Below are positions 1 through 5,874 of a stretch of DNA of 7,102 nucleotides, piece after piece (position 1 is the stretch's first letter; every line of letters begins with the position of its first letter). The notes below the pieces were generated by a model, which worked only from the letters and a program-made list of their open reading frames with translations, did no database searches and had not been told where the DNA came from. Position numbers and translations under genes: made by a program. Where the stretch lies: assembly GCA_028282865.1 (NCBI GenBank), contig JANQHA010000482.1, positions 1 to 7,102 of the forward strand, given 5' to 3'. The stretch comes from Oligoflexales bacterium. Lineage in GTDB: Bacteria > Bdellovibrionota_B > Oligoflexia > Oligoflexales > CACXFL01.

Positions 1-160
1 TCATTCCGCCAGCGCCGACTTTGGCTAGTTTAACCTCGTTGCCGTCTTTTTCTAAGAATACGACGATCTCGCCTTTGCGAACGATAAACATTCCATCGGC
101 TTCATCGCCTTCTTTGAATAGTGGTTCGTTCTCTTTTAGAACAAGGTTTTGGCCTGCCAT
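1..160 (-). CDS. Cyclic nucleotide-binding domain protein, N-terminal part (truncated by window edge)
   Basis: Only the first 53 codons are in the window. The translation begins MAGQNLVLKENEPLFKEGD and continues with EADGMFIVRKGEIVVFLEKDG and a Val-Gly-Ala-Gly-Gly turn. This matches the start of the CRP/PKA-type cyclic nucleotide-binding beta-roll: the 'lF.eGd..d.mFiv.kGei.V' pattern with its conserved glycines. The phosphate-binding cassette that contacts the nucleotide would lie beyond the window, so whether it binds cAMP, cGMP or nothing is unknown. The domain starts right at the N-terminus, with no preceding membrane or catalytic region, so this is a soluble sensor or adaptor unless something follows it. 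An AGGA at 169-172 (complement) lies 8 nt before the ATG and supports this start. The gene lies 132 bp downstream of the E2 gene on the same strand. It may be read from the same transcript or have its own promoter; I could not find a convincing one. Confidence 0.8.
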   Translation of the reverse strand, partial: MAGQNLVLKENEPLFKEGDEADGMFIVRKGEIVVFLEKDGNEVKLAKVGAGGM

Positions 161-292
161 TCCATAATTCCTAAGACTTATTGTTATGGCTATACCTCGG
201 ACAAACTAACTAATATTTTTAGGCTGATTTGACTTTTTCTAGCAATCAAAGCATGAGTAACTTCAAAGAATCTATTGAAAAGCTTAAGTTAT

Positions 293-1597
293 CTAAAGCT
301 TAGCTTCGTAGCCCTCAATGATTTCTTTTAAGTCTGCCAGATACTTAGCGCCACCTTCGCCATCTACCACCCGGTGATCAAATGTCAGACCAATTTGAAT
401 CAACGGTCTAATGGCAATGTCGTCGTTTATGACTACAGGCCTTTTGATAATTGCTCCAACGTTTAAAATTGCTACCTGCGGTTGATTGATGATTGGGTTT
501 GAGTTTAAACTGCCATAAAGCCCGGGGTTAGTGATTGAAAAAGTTCCGCCTTGCACTTCGTCGGGTTTGAGCTTTTTACCGCGCGCTCGGGTTACTAGGT
601 CGTTTATTTTATAGGCCAACTCGCTCAGGCTAAGGTCATTGCTTTGTTTAACAACTGGGACGATCAGTCCTGATTCAAGTGCTACTGCGATTCCTAGGTT
701 GATGTCATCTTTCCACAATACATCATGGTGATCGACTGAGACGTTTACTACCATATTCTTTTTGATCGCCTGCACAGTGGCATGGGCGAGAAAATGTGTG
801 TAGGTGAGGTTAAAGTTATGCTCTCTTTTAAATGCTTCCTTATTTTGCTCCCTTTGCTTGACTATATTCCCTAGGTCCATCTCAAATGTAGTGGTGACAT
901 GTGGAGAGGTCTGAACCGACTGTACCATGTGATCAGCGATGAGTTGGCGCATCTTAGTCATTGGCTCTCGACGAACCTCGACTCCATCTAAGTATTCTTT
1001 GCCACCTTGCTTCTCAGTTGCTAGTGAGGCGCTGGTTGACATAGCAGCTGTAGCTTGCGGTTGCTGAATTTGACCGCCAATCTTACCGATGAAATTCAGT
1101 ACATCTGGCTTAGTGATGCGACCATTAAGCCCACGACCAGCTACTGCAGCTAGGTTTAAATTCATATCTCTAGCCATCTTACGAACCAACGGCGATGTTC
1201 TGATAGGCCCATTTTGTGACATGATAGGTGCGTGTGAGGCAGGTGGTGGGGTTGTCAACGGTGCCTGACTTGAGGGAGCAGTACTCGATTCAACGCTGGC
1301 TGGTGACGACGGTGTAGGCGCGGCGACTGTATCTGGTGCCTTGGCGTCCGCAGACTCACTGATATACGCAATGATATTGTTCACCATGACAGTATCTTGT
1401 TCTTTGGCGTAGGTCTTTATAAGGAAACCGCTATGAGGAGAGGTGATCTCAGTGTCAACTTTGTCGGTAGAAACCTCAAGCAATGCCTCATTCTTTTCGA
1501 CTTTGTCTCCGACATTTTTTAGCCACTTTACTAGCGTAGCCTCGTTGACACCCTCTCCCATAGAAGGCATGAGCACTTCTTCTAATTTGTCCGTCAT
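293..1597 (-). CDS. Dihydrolipoyl acyltransferase, E2 of a 2-oxo acid dehydrogenase complex
   Basis: This is the core acyltransferase of a 2-oxo acid dehydrogenase complex: it accepts the acyl group from E1 on a swinging lipoyl arm and passes it to CoA in the cytoplasm. The 434 residues show the full domain order. One lipoyl domain spans about 5-80, with the lipoylated lysine in STDKVD (Lys46). A Pro/Ala/Ser/Thr-rich linker covers about 83-125. A peripheral subunit-binding domain at about 131-170 (RTSPLVRKMARD, GRGLNGRITKPDV) binds E1/E3. A second Gln/Ala-rich linker leads to the catalytic domain at about 205-434, with DHRVVDG holding His408 and Asp412 and an ITNPGLYGS stretch near 355-363. 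A single lipoyl domain is common in SucB, Bkd and many bacterial PDH E2s, so substrate specificity cannot be decided, and no E1 is nearby. The ATG has an AGAGGA 10 nt upstream. The gene follows lpdA by 53 bp. Confidence 0.95.
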   Translation of the reverse strand: MTDKLEEVLMPSMGEGVNEATLVKWLKNVGDKVEKNEALLEVSTDKVDTEITSPHSGFLIKTYAKEQDTVMVNNIIAYISESADAKAPDTVAAPTPSSPASVESSTAPSSQAPLTTPPPASHAPIMSQNGPIRTSPLVRKMARDMNLNLAAVAGRGLNGRITKPDVLNFIGKIGGQIQQPQATAAMSTSASLATEKQGGKEYLDGVEVRREPMTKMRQLIADHMVQSVQTSPHVTTTFEMDLGNIVKQREQNKEAFKREHNFNLTYTHFLAHATVQAIKKNMVVNVSVDHHDVLWKDDINLGIAVALESGLIVPVVKQSNDLSLSELAYKINDLVTRARGKKLKPDEVQGGTFSITNPGLYGSLNSNPIINQPQVAILNVGAIIKRPVVINDDIAIRPLIQIGLTFDHRVVDGEGGAKYLADLKEIIEGYEAKL

Positions 1598-1607
1598 GAA
1601 ACTTTTA

Positions 1608-1613
1608 TCCTCT
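1608..1613 (-). promoter_or_regulatory. Shine-Dalgarno site of the E2 gene
   Basis: On the minus strand AGAGGA lies 10 nt before the ATG at 1597. It is the only purine-rich site in the 53-bp gap between the two complex genes. No hairpin followed by a T-run is seen in that gap, which supports co-transcription with lpdA. Confidence 0.6.
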
Positions 1614-1650
1614 TACTTAAATCATATCTCTCTAGTAATACTAACCAGCC

Positions 1651-3042
1651 CTACATGTGTATGGGACCGCCGACGGCGGCGTGAGCAGTCTCCATGATTG
1701 TTTCTGATAAGGTCGGGTGTGGGTGAATTGCAAAGCCGATTTCGTCCACTGTCGTCTCTAACACTTTGCCTAGAACAAACTCGCCGATCATCTCCGTAGC
1801 TTTTGCATGGACGATATGAACCCCCAATATTTCGCGGTATTTAGGCTCAAAAAGTATTTTTATAAAGCCTTCAGTCATACCTTCAATTTTTGCTTTGGCC
1901 ATTGGTGCAAATGGGAATTTTGCGACCTTATACTCGGTTCCTTTCTCCTTTAGCTTTGCCTCTGTATCGCCGATGCTTGCGATCTCTGGGTAACTATATA
2001 TTGCGTTAGGATTGCAAGCGTAGTCGATCACTGGTGGGTGATGACCAGCGATTACTTCGACTGCATGAAGTGCCTCTGCAGATGCTGTGTGAGCAAGGGC
2101 CGGAGTTTTAAGAACATCGCCAATAGCAAAAATATTTGCAGTTGTTGTTCGGTAATGCTCGTCGGTATTAATAAAGCCTCCGTCTTCAGTCTTTAAGCCA
2201 ATTTTATCAAGGCCCAAGTCTTGAGTTACCGGCTCGCGTCCGATAGATAGTAATACTTTGTCGAACTTTCTGGGTTTTTGACCTTCGACTGTTAGTTCAA
2301 CATGAGAGCCTTTCTCGTCCAGCTTAGTGAGCTTGGTAGCTGTTTCGATCTTAATTCCTTGCTTCTTGAGAGACCTAGTTAGCTCTTTAACGGTCTCGGC
2401 ATCCTCAAAAGGAATGATTTGCGGTGCAAGCTCCACTATCGTGACCTCACAACCAAACCGCGCAAATAGTGAAGCAAATTCAGTGCCCACGACACCACCA
2501 CCGACGACTGCTAATGTCTTAGGGACTTCTTTAATAAATAGAATCGTGTCTGAAGTCATAATATTTTTGTCGTTAGAGGGTGCAAAAGAAAACTCTCTGA
2601 CCCGTGAACCAGTTGCTATGAGCGTATGTTTCGCTTCGATGACAGTTTCTTTACCGCCAGCATCGGTGATTCCAATATGGGTGCGGTCTTTGAACCTGCC
2701 ATGACCTTCGTAGGTATCAATTTTATTTTTCTTCATCAAGAACCTTAGGCCCTTGCGCTGCTGGTCGACGATTCCTTCTTTACGCGCCATGATCTGATCC
2801 CATTGGTACTCAATGGTGCCGGTTTTAAACCCTTGTTCTTCGGCGTGCTTTAGTTTGTCGTAAGTGGTCGCGGCTTGAAGAAGGGCTTTAGTAGGAATGC
2901 ATCCGACGTTTAAGCAAGTACCACCAAGGTGCTTAGATTTTTCAATTAGTGCTACCTTAAGGCCCAGTTGTGCCGCTCTAATCGCTCCTACTTCGCCACC
3001 TGGTCCTGATCCTATCACTGCTAAATCGTACTTCGTGGTCAT
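1651..3042 (-). CDS. lpdA: Dihydrolipoamide dehydrogenase (E3)
   Basis: This is the FAD-dependent E3 that reoxidises dihydrolipoamide on E2 and reduces NAD+. All family landmarks are present in 463 residues, the usual length. The FAD dinucleotide fold is at 10-26 (GSGPGGEVGAIRAA). The redox-active disulfide is Cys43/Cys48 in GGTCLNVGCIPTK. An ATGSR element is at 143-147. The NAD-binding fold is at 178-198 (VVGGGVVGTEFASLFARFG). The second FAD motif is IFAIGD at 304-309. The C-terminal interface domain ends with HPHPTLSE, whose His442 and Glu447 form the catalytic pair provided across the dimer. Nothing is missing, so it should be active. The start ATG has AAGGGAG (3048-3054, complement) 5 nt upstream. 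It is the first gene of the minus-strand group with E2, and an extended -10 element lies about 55 bp upstream of the start. One E3 may serve several oxo-acid complexes and the glycine cleavage system. Confidence 0.98.
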   Translation of the reverse strand: MTTKYDLAVIGSGPGGEVGAIRAAQLGLKVALIEKSKHLGGTCLNVGCIPTKALLQAATTYDKLKHAEEQGFKTGTIEYQWDQIMARKEGIVDQQRKGLRFLMKKNKIDTYEGHGRFKDRTHIGITDAGGKETVIEAKHTLIATGSRVREFSFAPSNDKNIMTSDTILFIKEVPKTLAVVGGGVVGTEFASLFARFGCEVTIVELAPQIIPFEDAETVKELTRSLKKQGIKIETATKLTKLDEKGSHVELTVEGQKPRKFDKVLLSIGREPVTQDLGLDKIGLKTEDGGFINTDEHYRTTTANIFAIGDVLKTPALAHTASAEALHAVEVIAGHHPPVIDYACNPNAIYSYPEIASIGDTEAKLKEKGTEYKVAKFPFAPMAKAKIEGMTEGFIKILFEPKYREILGVHIVHAKATEMIGEFVLGKVLETTVDEIGFAIHPHPTLSETIMETAHAAVGGPIHM

Positions 3043-3097
3043 TGCAACTCCCTTTAACTACTGGTCATCCCGCGTGGTAATCCGACTTCGACTGCTG

Positions 3098-3106
3098 AAT
3101 ATATCA
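3098..3106 (-). promoter_or_regulatory. Probable extended -10 promoter element for lpdA-E2
   Basis: The minus strand reads TGATATATT here, a TGn extension plus a TATATT hexamer (five of six matches to TATAAT). It would start transcription roughly 45-50 nt upstream of the lpdA ATG. No good -35 hexamer sits at 16-18 nt, which is tolerable for extended -10 promoters. It faces away from the similar element at 3198-3206, so the spacer would serve both directions. Confidence 0.45.
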
Positions 3107-3143
3107 ATAAATCTATGAAATAACTAATGAAAGGTGGCTGTTT

Positions 3144-3157
3144 CAGGCCCATGCCTG
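3144..3157. repeat. Small inverted repeat in the divergent spacer
   Basis: CAGGC-CCAT-GCCTG is a perfect 5-bp inverted repeat around a 4-nt centre, lying between the two outward-facing -10 elements. Its position would suit an operator for a regulator acting on both sides. It has no T-run, so it is not a terminator. An inverted repeat this short can arise by chance. Confidence 0.3.
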
Positions 3158-3197
3158 GAATAAAACCCCTAACCATTACATAGTTATTTTATGATTA

Positions 3198-3206
3198 TGA
3201 TATAAT
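3198..3206 (+). promoter_or_regulatory. Extended -10 promoter for the 91-residue protein gene
   Basis: TGATATAAT combines the TGn extension with a perfect TATAAT hexamer (3201-3206). It lies about 45 bp before the ATG at 3251, inside an AT-rich stretch. The best -35 candidate is a poor TTACAT at 3176-3181 with a long 19-nt spacer. This is the strongest promoter-like sequence I see in the window. Confidence 0.6.
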
Positions 3207-3237
3207 TTATTTAAGGTCTTAACGAACCAATAGGGCT

Positions 3238-3243
3238 AGGAGG
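3238..3243 (+). promoter_or_regulatory. Near-perfect Shine-Dalgarno sequence
   Basis: AGGAGG followed by GG ends 7 nt before the ATG at 3251. It is the best ribosome binding site in the window and fixes the start of the small protein gene that follows. Confidence 0.8.
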
Positions 3244-3250
3244 GGCAGGC

Positions 3251-3526
3251 ATGGGAAAATTGATCCCCTTTGAATGTAAGAAAAATAAGGACGGTAAGGT
3301 CGATAAAGAGGCGCTGCGGATGCTTAAGATCGCCGATGAGATCGACTCAGTTATCTTAAAGCATATTGACGATGAAGTAGACGCGAGAGATATCGCCGGG
3401 CTGTTAGCTCACCGCTTAGGCACATTGATGCGTCATGTAAATGAAGAAGATCGCAAGATACTTTGGCATATCGTGATGAAAGTTTTACGCGAGCAAGCCG
3501 AGATTGGTGTGGTTTCAGATTTGTAG
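3251..3526 (+). CDS. Small conserved-looking protein of unknown function (91 aa)
   Basis: I do not recognise a family. The 91-residue product begins MGKLIPFECKKNKDGKVDKE and continues as a charged, apparently all-helical protein rich in Asp, Glu, Lys and Arg. It includes EIDSVILKHIDDEVDARDI, an AGLLAHRLGTLMRHV stretch and an EEDRKILWHIVMKVLREQAE helix. It has no signal peptide, no membrane segment and no evident catalytic motif, so it is probably a soluble cytoplasmic protein, possibly a small adaptor or regulator. There is one cysteine (Cys9). The gene looks real: a strong extended -10 promoter and an excellent AGGAGG precede it, and codon use appears ordinary. It stands alone, divergent from lpdA, with 70 bp before the next plus-strand gene. 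A shared spacer with lpdA hints at linked regulation, which is inference only. Confidence 0.85.
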   Translation: MGKLIPFECKKNKDGKVDKEALRMLKIADEIDSVILKHIDDEVDARDIAGLLAHRLGTLMRHVNEEDRKILWHIVMKVLREQAEIGVVSDL

Positions 3527-3596
3527 AGCCTAGAGTTAAACTAACGGGTTAGCGCCAAATTTTTTATCATATAAATAACTAAAGATTAAAGCTGTC

Positions 3597-4298
3597 TTGA
3601 AGTTTGCGATGTTTTTTATGTTAGCGTCAGGGTCGGGTGTGATTTCTTTTTTGATAAAAATTGGCCTGATAGCCTTATTGATAACTCCATTCAATGTGTT
3701 ATCAAATGTGATCGACCAATGTACGGTATTGAGGTATTTTCGAAATCCATCTGTTTTTCCTCTGGTTAATTTGTCGATAAAAAACGGGTATTCATTAGAT
3801 GAAATTTCTTTTCAAGTAAGCAAGGTTGAAAATGGAGGATTTAAGTTTTCTTTAAAATATAAAAATAGTGAAATAGGGCGTTTGCTTACATGGAAAGCTG
3901 ATAAAGGTGATGTGGATGCTCACCAAATGACTGACTCACTTGACCCTTTCTTTTCTGTCGATGTTGCGATGGTTGAAGAGTTCCACGGGAAAGGAATGGG
4001 GAGTATTCTTTATTTAGCTGCTGCTGCTTATTTGGAAATACATTTTAAAAAACCATTAGTCACAGCGTCAGCTCACAGTCCAGATGCAAATAAAGTGTGG
4101 GAAAGACTCTATAACGCTCATGTGGCTACTAAGTTTCTGGACGAAGCGACTAATACTATGTTTAAGTCAAGGGGGGTTGACGCAAACTATACATATTATG
4201 CTATACAGCGAGACCCCTTATTTAGCTACGCAGGTCCTACTATACTTGACTTCGTAAAAAAAATGCCCAAGCCTGCACACCTTGAATCACCTCAATAA
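3597..4298 (+). CDS. Putative membrane-anchored GNAT-like acetyltransferase (233 aa)
   Basis: No named family was recognised. Residues about 5-38 form a long hydrophobic stretch (FFMLASGSGVISFLI, then IGLIALLITPF), likely a membrane anchor or uncleaved signal. The C-terminal half resembles the GNAT acetyltransferase core. VDVAMVEEFHGKGMGSILYL at 121-140 has the strand, acetyl-CoA pyrophosphate loop (His130-Gly-Lys-Gly-Met-Gly135, a variant of R/Q-x-x-G-x-G/A) and helix. SPDANKVWERLYNAHVA at 161-177 resembles the later GNAT helix that packs near CoA. The substrate is unknown. The start is uncertain: TTG at 3597 has no clear Shine-Dalgarno, while in-frame ATGs at 3609 (weak TGAAG 6 nt upstream) and 3618 would remove 4 or 7 residues and keep the hydrophobic segment. 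By eye the gene is more AT-rich than its neighbours, which may indicate transfer or low expression. It stands between two unrelated plus-strand genes. Confidence 0.7.
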   Translation: MKFAMFFMLASGSGVISFLIKIGLIALLITPFNVLSNVIDQCTVLRYFRNPSVFPLVNLSIKNGYSLDEISFQVSKVENGGFKFSLKYKNSEIGRLLTWKADKGDVDAHQMTDSLDPFFSVDVAMVEEFHGKGMGSILYLAAAAYLEIHFKKPLVTASAHSPDANKVWERLYNAHVATKFLDEATNTMFKSRGVDANYTYYAIQRDPLFSYAGPTILDFVKKMPKPAHLESPQ

Positions 4299-4391
4299 AA
4301 TACGATAGAATGCCCAAACTAATGCGAATACCATTTACTAAGGACGGGTGAAATTTCAAATAGTCTCCTCTAACCAAATTATGCTAGATTG

Positions 4392-4425
4392 CGGTATCGG
4401 ATACTAAAGAGGGTTGGAGATACCG
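4392..4425 (+). promoter_or_regulatory. Leader inverted repeat at the start of the beta-barrel gene
   Basis: CGGTATC (4392-4398) and GATACCG (4419-4425) are perfect 7-bp complements separated by 20 nt. The 3' arm ends on the first base of the proposed GTG start, and the GGAG ribosome binding site (4416-4419) sits at the loop edge. If transcribed, it could form a hairpin that masks the start. If the promoter is inside or just upstream, it could instead be a protein-binding site. Confidence 0.45.
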
Positions 4426-4943
4426 TGAAGCATATTATTATTTTATTCTGTGGGCTATGGACAATTAATTTATTTGCTCGAGGCCGGACGACAGTACGAG
4501 AGCATTTTCTTAGGAGTGATGAGTCTCCTATGGCAGATACCGTTATATCTCCGATGGTGGGAGTATCGCGGCTGTTATTACCGGTTCCGGACCAGGTCGG
4601 CGTCAAGGCTTCGATCGAGTTAGCCCCTGATGGGTTTATTAGAGCCCTGAATGATTCAGTGTCGGCAGAGGCGGGTGTGTTTACTGGTCGCTACCTCGAT
4701 GATCCAGTGCTTTATTTGACTGGTAATATGCGCTGGGATTTCCATTTACATCCCGACTGGACTGTTTTTGGTTCTCCAGGGCTCCAGATAAGAAGGATTT
4801 CTGATGACGATGATGATGAGATTTTTCCCAGTGTGTCGATGACAGCTGGTGGTTTTTATAACTTTCAGGATAACCTCGCATTGCGGGCCGAAGTCGATCT
4901 TTTTGATTTTGTGCCACGTGTTGGAGTTGCCTTTCGGTTCTAA
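4425..4943 (+). CDS. Small secreted protein, predicted outer-membrane beta-barrel (172 aa)
   Basis: I choose the GTG at 4425, 5 nt after GGAG (4416-4419), because the product then opens with a signal peptide: MKHIIILFCGLWTINLFA with possible cleavage after Ala18. A TTG start at 4389 would add 12 mostly basic residues ahead of the signal and has no ribosome site. The mature part of about 154 residues alternates polar and hydrophobic residues with many Gly and aromatic residues (SVSAEAGVFTGRY, LYLTGNMRWDFHLH, SMTAGGFYNF, LALRAEVDLF) and ends in VGVAFRF. A C-terminal Phe in such a strand is the usual BAM recognition signal. The size fits an eight-stranded barrel such as OmpX or OmpW-like proteins, but no family is certain. 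An Asp-rich turn (127-132) probably forms a loop. Its stop overlaps the transporter stop on the other strand by 4 bp. Confidence 0.75.
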   Translation: MKHIIILFCGLWTINLFARGRTTVREHFLRSDESPMADTVISPMVGVSRLLLPVPDQVGVKASIELAPDGFIRALNDSVSAEAGVFTGRYLDDPVLYLTGNMRWDFHLHPDWTVFGSPGLQIRRISDDDDDEIFPSVSMTAGGFYNFQDNLALRAEVDLFDFVPRVGVAFRF

Positions 4944-5821
4944 CTACCAGGTACTGGAAGGTCTTTAATCGTTCTTTTTGATTTGTTTACGATGATGATT
5001 CCTGCGATGAGGCAGCTGCAAAATATAAGCTCTGCTGCAGTCGGTCTGTAGCCTAAGAAAATGATCTCGCATATCATTCCCCAAAATGCGCTGGTCAATA
5101 TTAGAACTACAGCAAAAGAAGCTTCGATGTACCTGTAAGCGTAGGTCAGGCTTATCTGCATGAGTAAACTTATAATGGATATTTTTAAAAGGATTGGCTT
5201 ATTCCAGTTTTGTGCTAGTTTCATCGGGTTGGCTCCTAGTAGCAAAATAGTAACCAAAACTACAAAAGAAAGCATCCATACGATTAGGTAAGGATTCAGC
5301 TTTGTCGCCGCTTTTCTAAGCGAGAGAAATGCGAAGGTTTTTAAAAGTGACCCGAGTATACCTATCAATATGACATTGAGAGAAAGTACGGCTGAATCGG
5401 GTCTACCTAGCAATACCACGGCAGCTATGATGAGTGCCGAACCCCAAAGCGCTTTGATATTGAATTCCTCTTTTAGTAGGAGGATGCCAAGTATAATGAC
5501 TAAGACAGGAGATAGGTTTGCAAGTAAGATGGCGGTCCCGACATGGGTGCTCTGTAAAGTTAGGAAAAAGCATAGCATTGCCGCACACCCGAAGATACAC
5601 CGAGGCCATATGAACAAAGATTCTCGTTTTAGTAGCGAAGGAGCATTTTTTATCGCAAACGGTAATAGAACCAGACAAAGTAAAGTCGATCGATGAAGCA
5701 ATACTTCCAGGAATTGATGATCGCCTTTGGCTTTATGAACAAAGAACCCCATCAAGCCAATTAACATCCCTGTAACAAGGGCAAACATAATTCCTTTGGT
5801 TTTTGGTTTTGTTAGATCCAT
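4940..5821 (-). CDS. EamA/DMT-family transporter
   Basis: This is an inner-membrane protein of the drug/metabolite transporter superfamily; the substrate cannot be told from sequence. The 293 residues give about ten hydrophobic helices: roughly 10-29, 36-56, 71-90, 93-115, 123-139, 148-167, 177-196, 209-229, 233-257 and 262-279. They form two EamA repeats. The first repeat carries the typical LSPVLVIILGILLLKEE segment before the helix GSALIIAAVVLLG. The second repeat has GYRPTAAE where the usual Gly-Glu turn would be, so it has diverged. The C-terminus is basic and short. The ATG is preceded directly by an in-frame TAG, so no longer start exists; the ribosome site is weak (GAAG, 5 nt upstream). 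It lies 53 bp after engB with no terminator visible between, so co-transcription is likely, though a functional link is not implied. Confidence 0.9.
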   Translation of the reverse strand: MDLTKPKTKGIMFALVTGMLIGLMGFFVHKAKGDHQFLEVLLHRSTLLCLVLLPFAIKNAPSLLKRESLFIWPRCIFGCAAMLCFFLTLQSTHVGTAILLANLSPVLVIILGILLLKEEFNIKALWGSALIIAAVVLLGRPDSAVLSLNVILIGILGSLLKTFAFLSLRKAATKLNPYLIVWMLSFVVLVTILLLGANPMKLAQNWNKPILLKISIISLLMQISLTYAYRYIEASFAVVLILTSAFWGMICEIIFLGYRPTAAELIFCSCLIAGIIIVNKSKRTIKDLPVPGS

Positions 5822-5874
5822 CTAGGCTTCGTTACAAAGTGAATAGGAAGAGAACCGAATTTGATTGTAGCGCA

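Noticed and set aside
246..268. Direct repeat TCAAAG spaced 17 bp between the E2 and cyclic nucleotide-binding genes
   Set aside because: Two copies of a 6-mer in AT-rich DNA are likely by chance, and no -10 hexamer of quality is properly placed beside them.
1443..1697. Plus-strand open frame of 84 codons
   Set aside because: It lies antisense across the E2 start and the E3 end, has no ribosome site, and gives a low-complexity Ser/Thr-rich product. It is a shadow of the minus-strand genes.
2327..2704. Plus-strand open frame of 125 codons inside lpdA
   Set aside because: It is fully antisense to a gene with every E3 motif intact, and shows no domain or ribosome site of its own.
3541..3565. 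Possible intrinsic terminator after the 91-residue gene: CTAAC-GG-GTTAG followed by a T-run at 3560-3565
   Set aside because: The 2-nt loop leaves at most four usable base pairs, AT-rich, and the T-run is 8 bases away from the stem. Too weak to call.
3570..3575. TATAAA as a -10 element for the GNAT-like gene
   Set aside because: There is no TG extension and no -35 hexamer at acceptable spacing, so it is not reported as a promoter.
4431..4460. Lipobox around the Cys in the signal peptide of the barrel protein
   Set aside because: The residues before Cys9 are Ile-Leu-Phe, which do not fit the lipobox, and Cys9 is too near the N-terminus. A type I signal is more likely.
4681..4917. Minus-strand open frame of 78 codons inside the barrel gene
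   Set aside because: The product is rich in His, Gln and Ser with no pattern. The plus-strand frame has a signal peptide, alternating strands and a C-terminal Phe, so it is the real gene.
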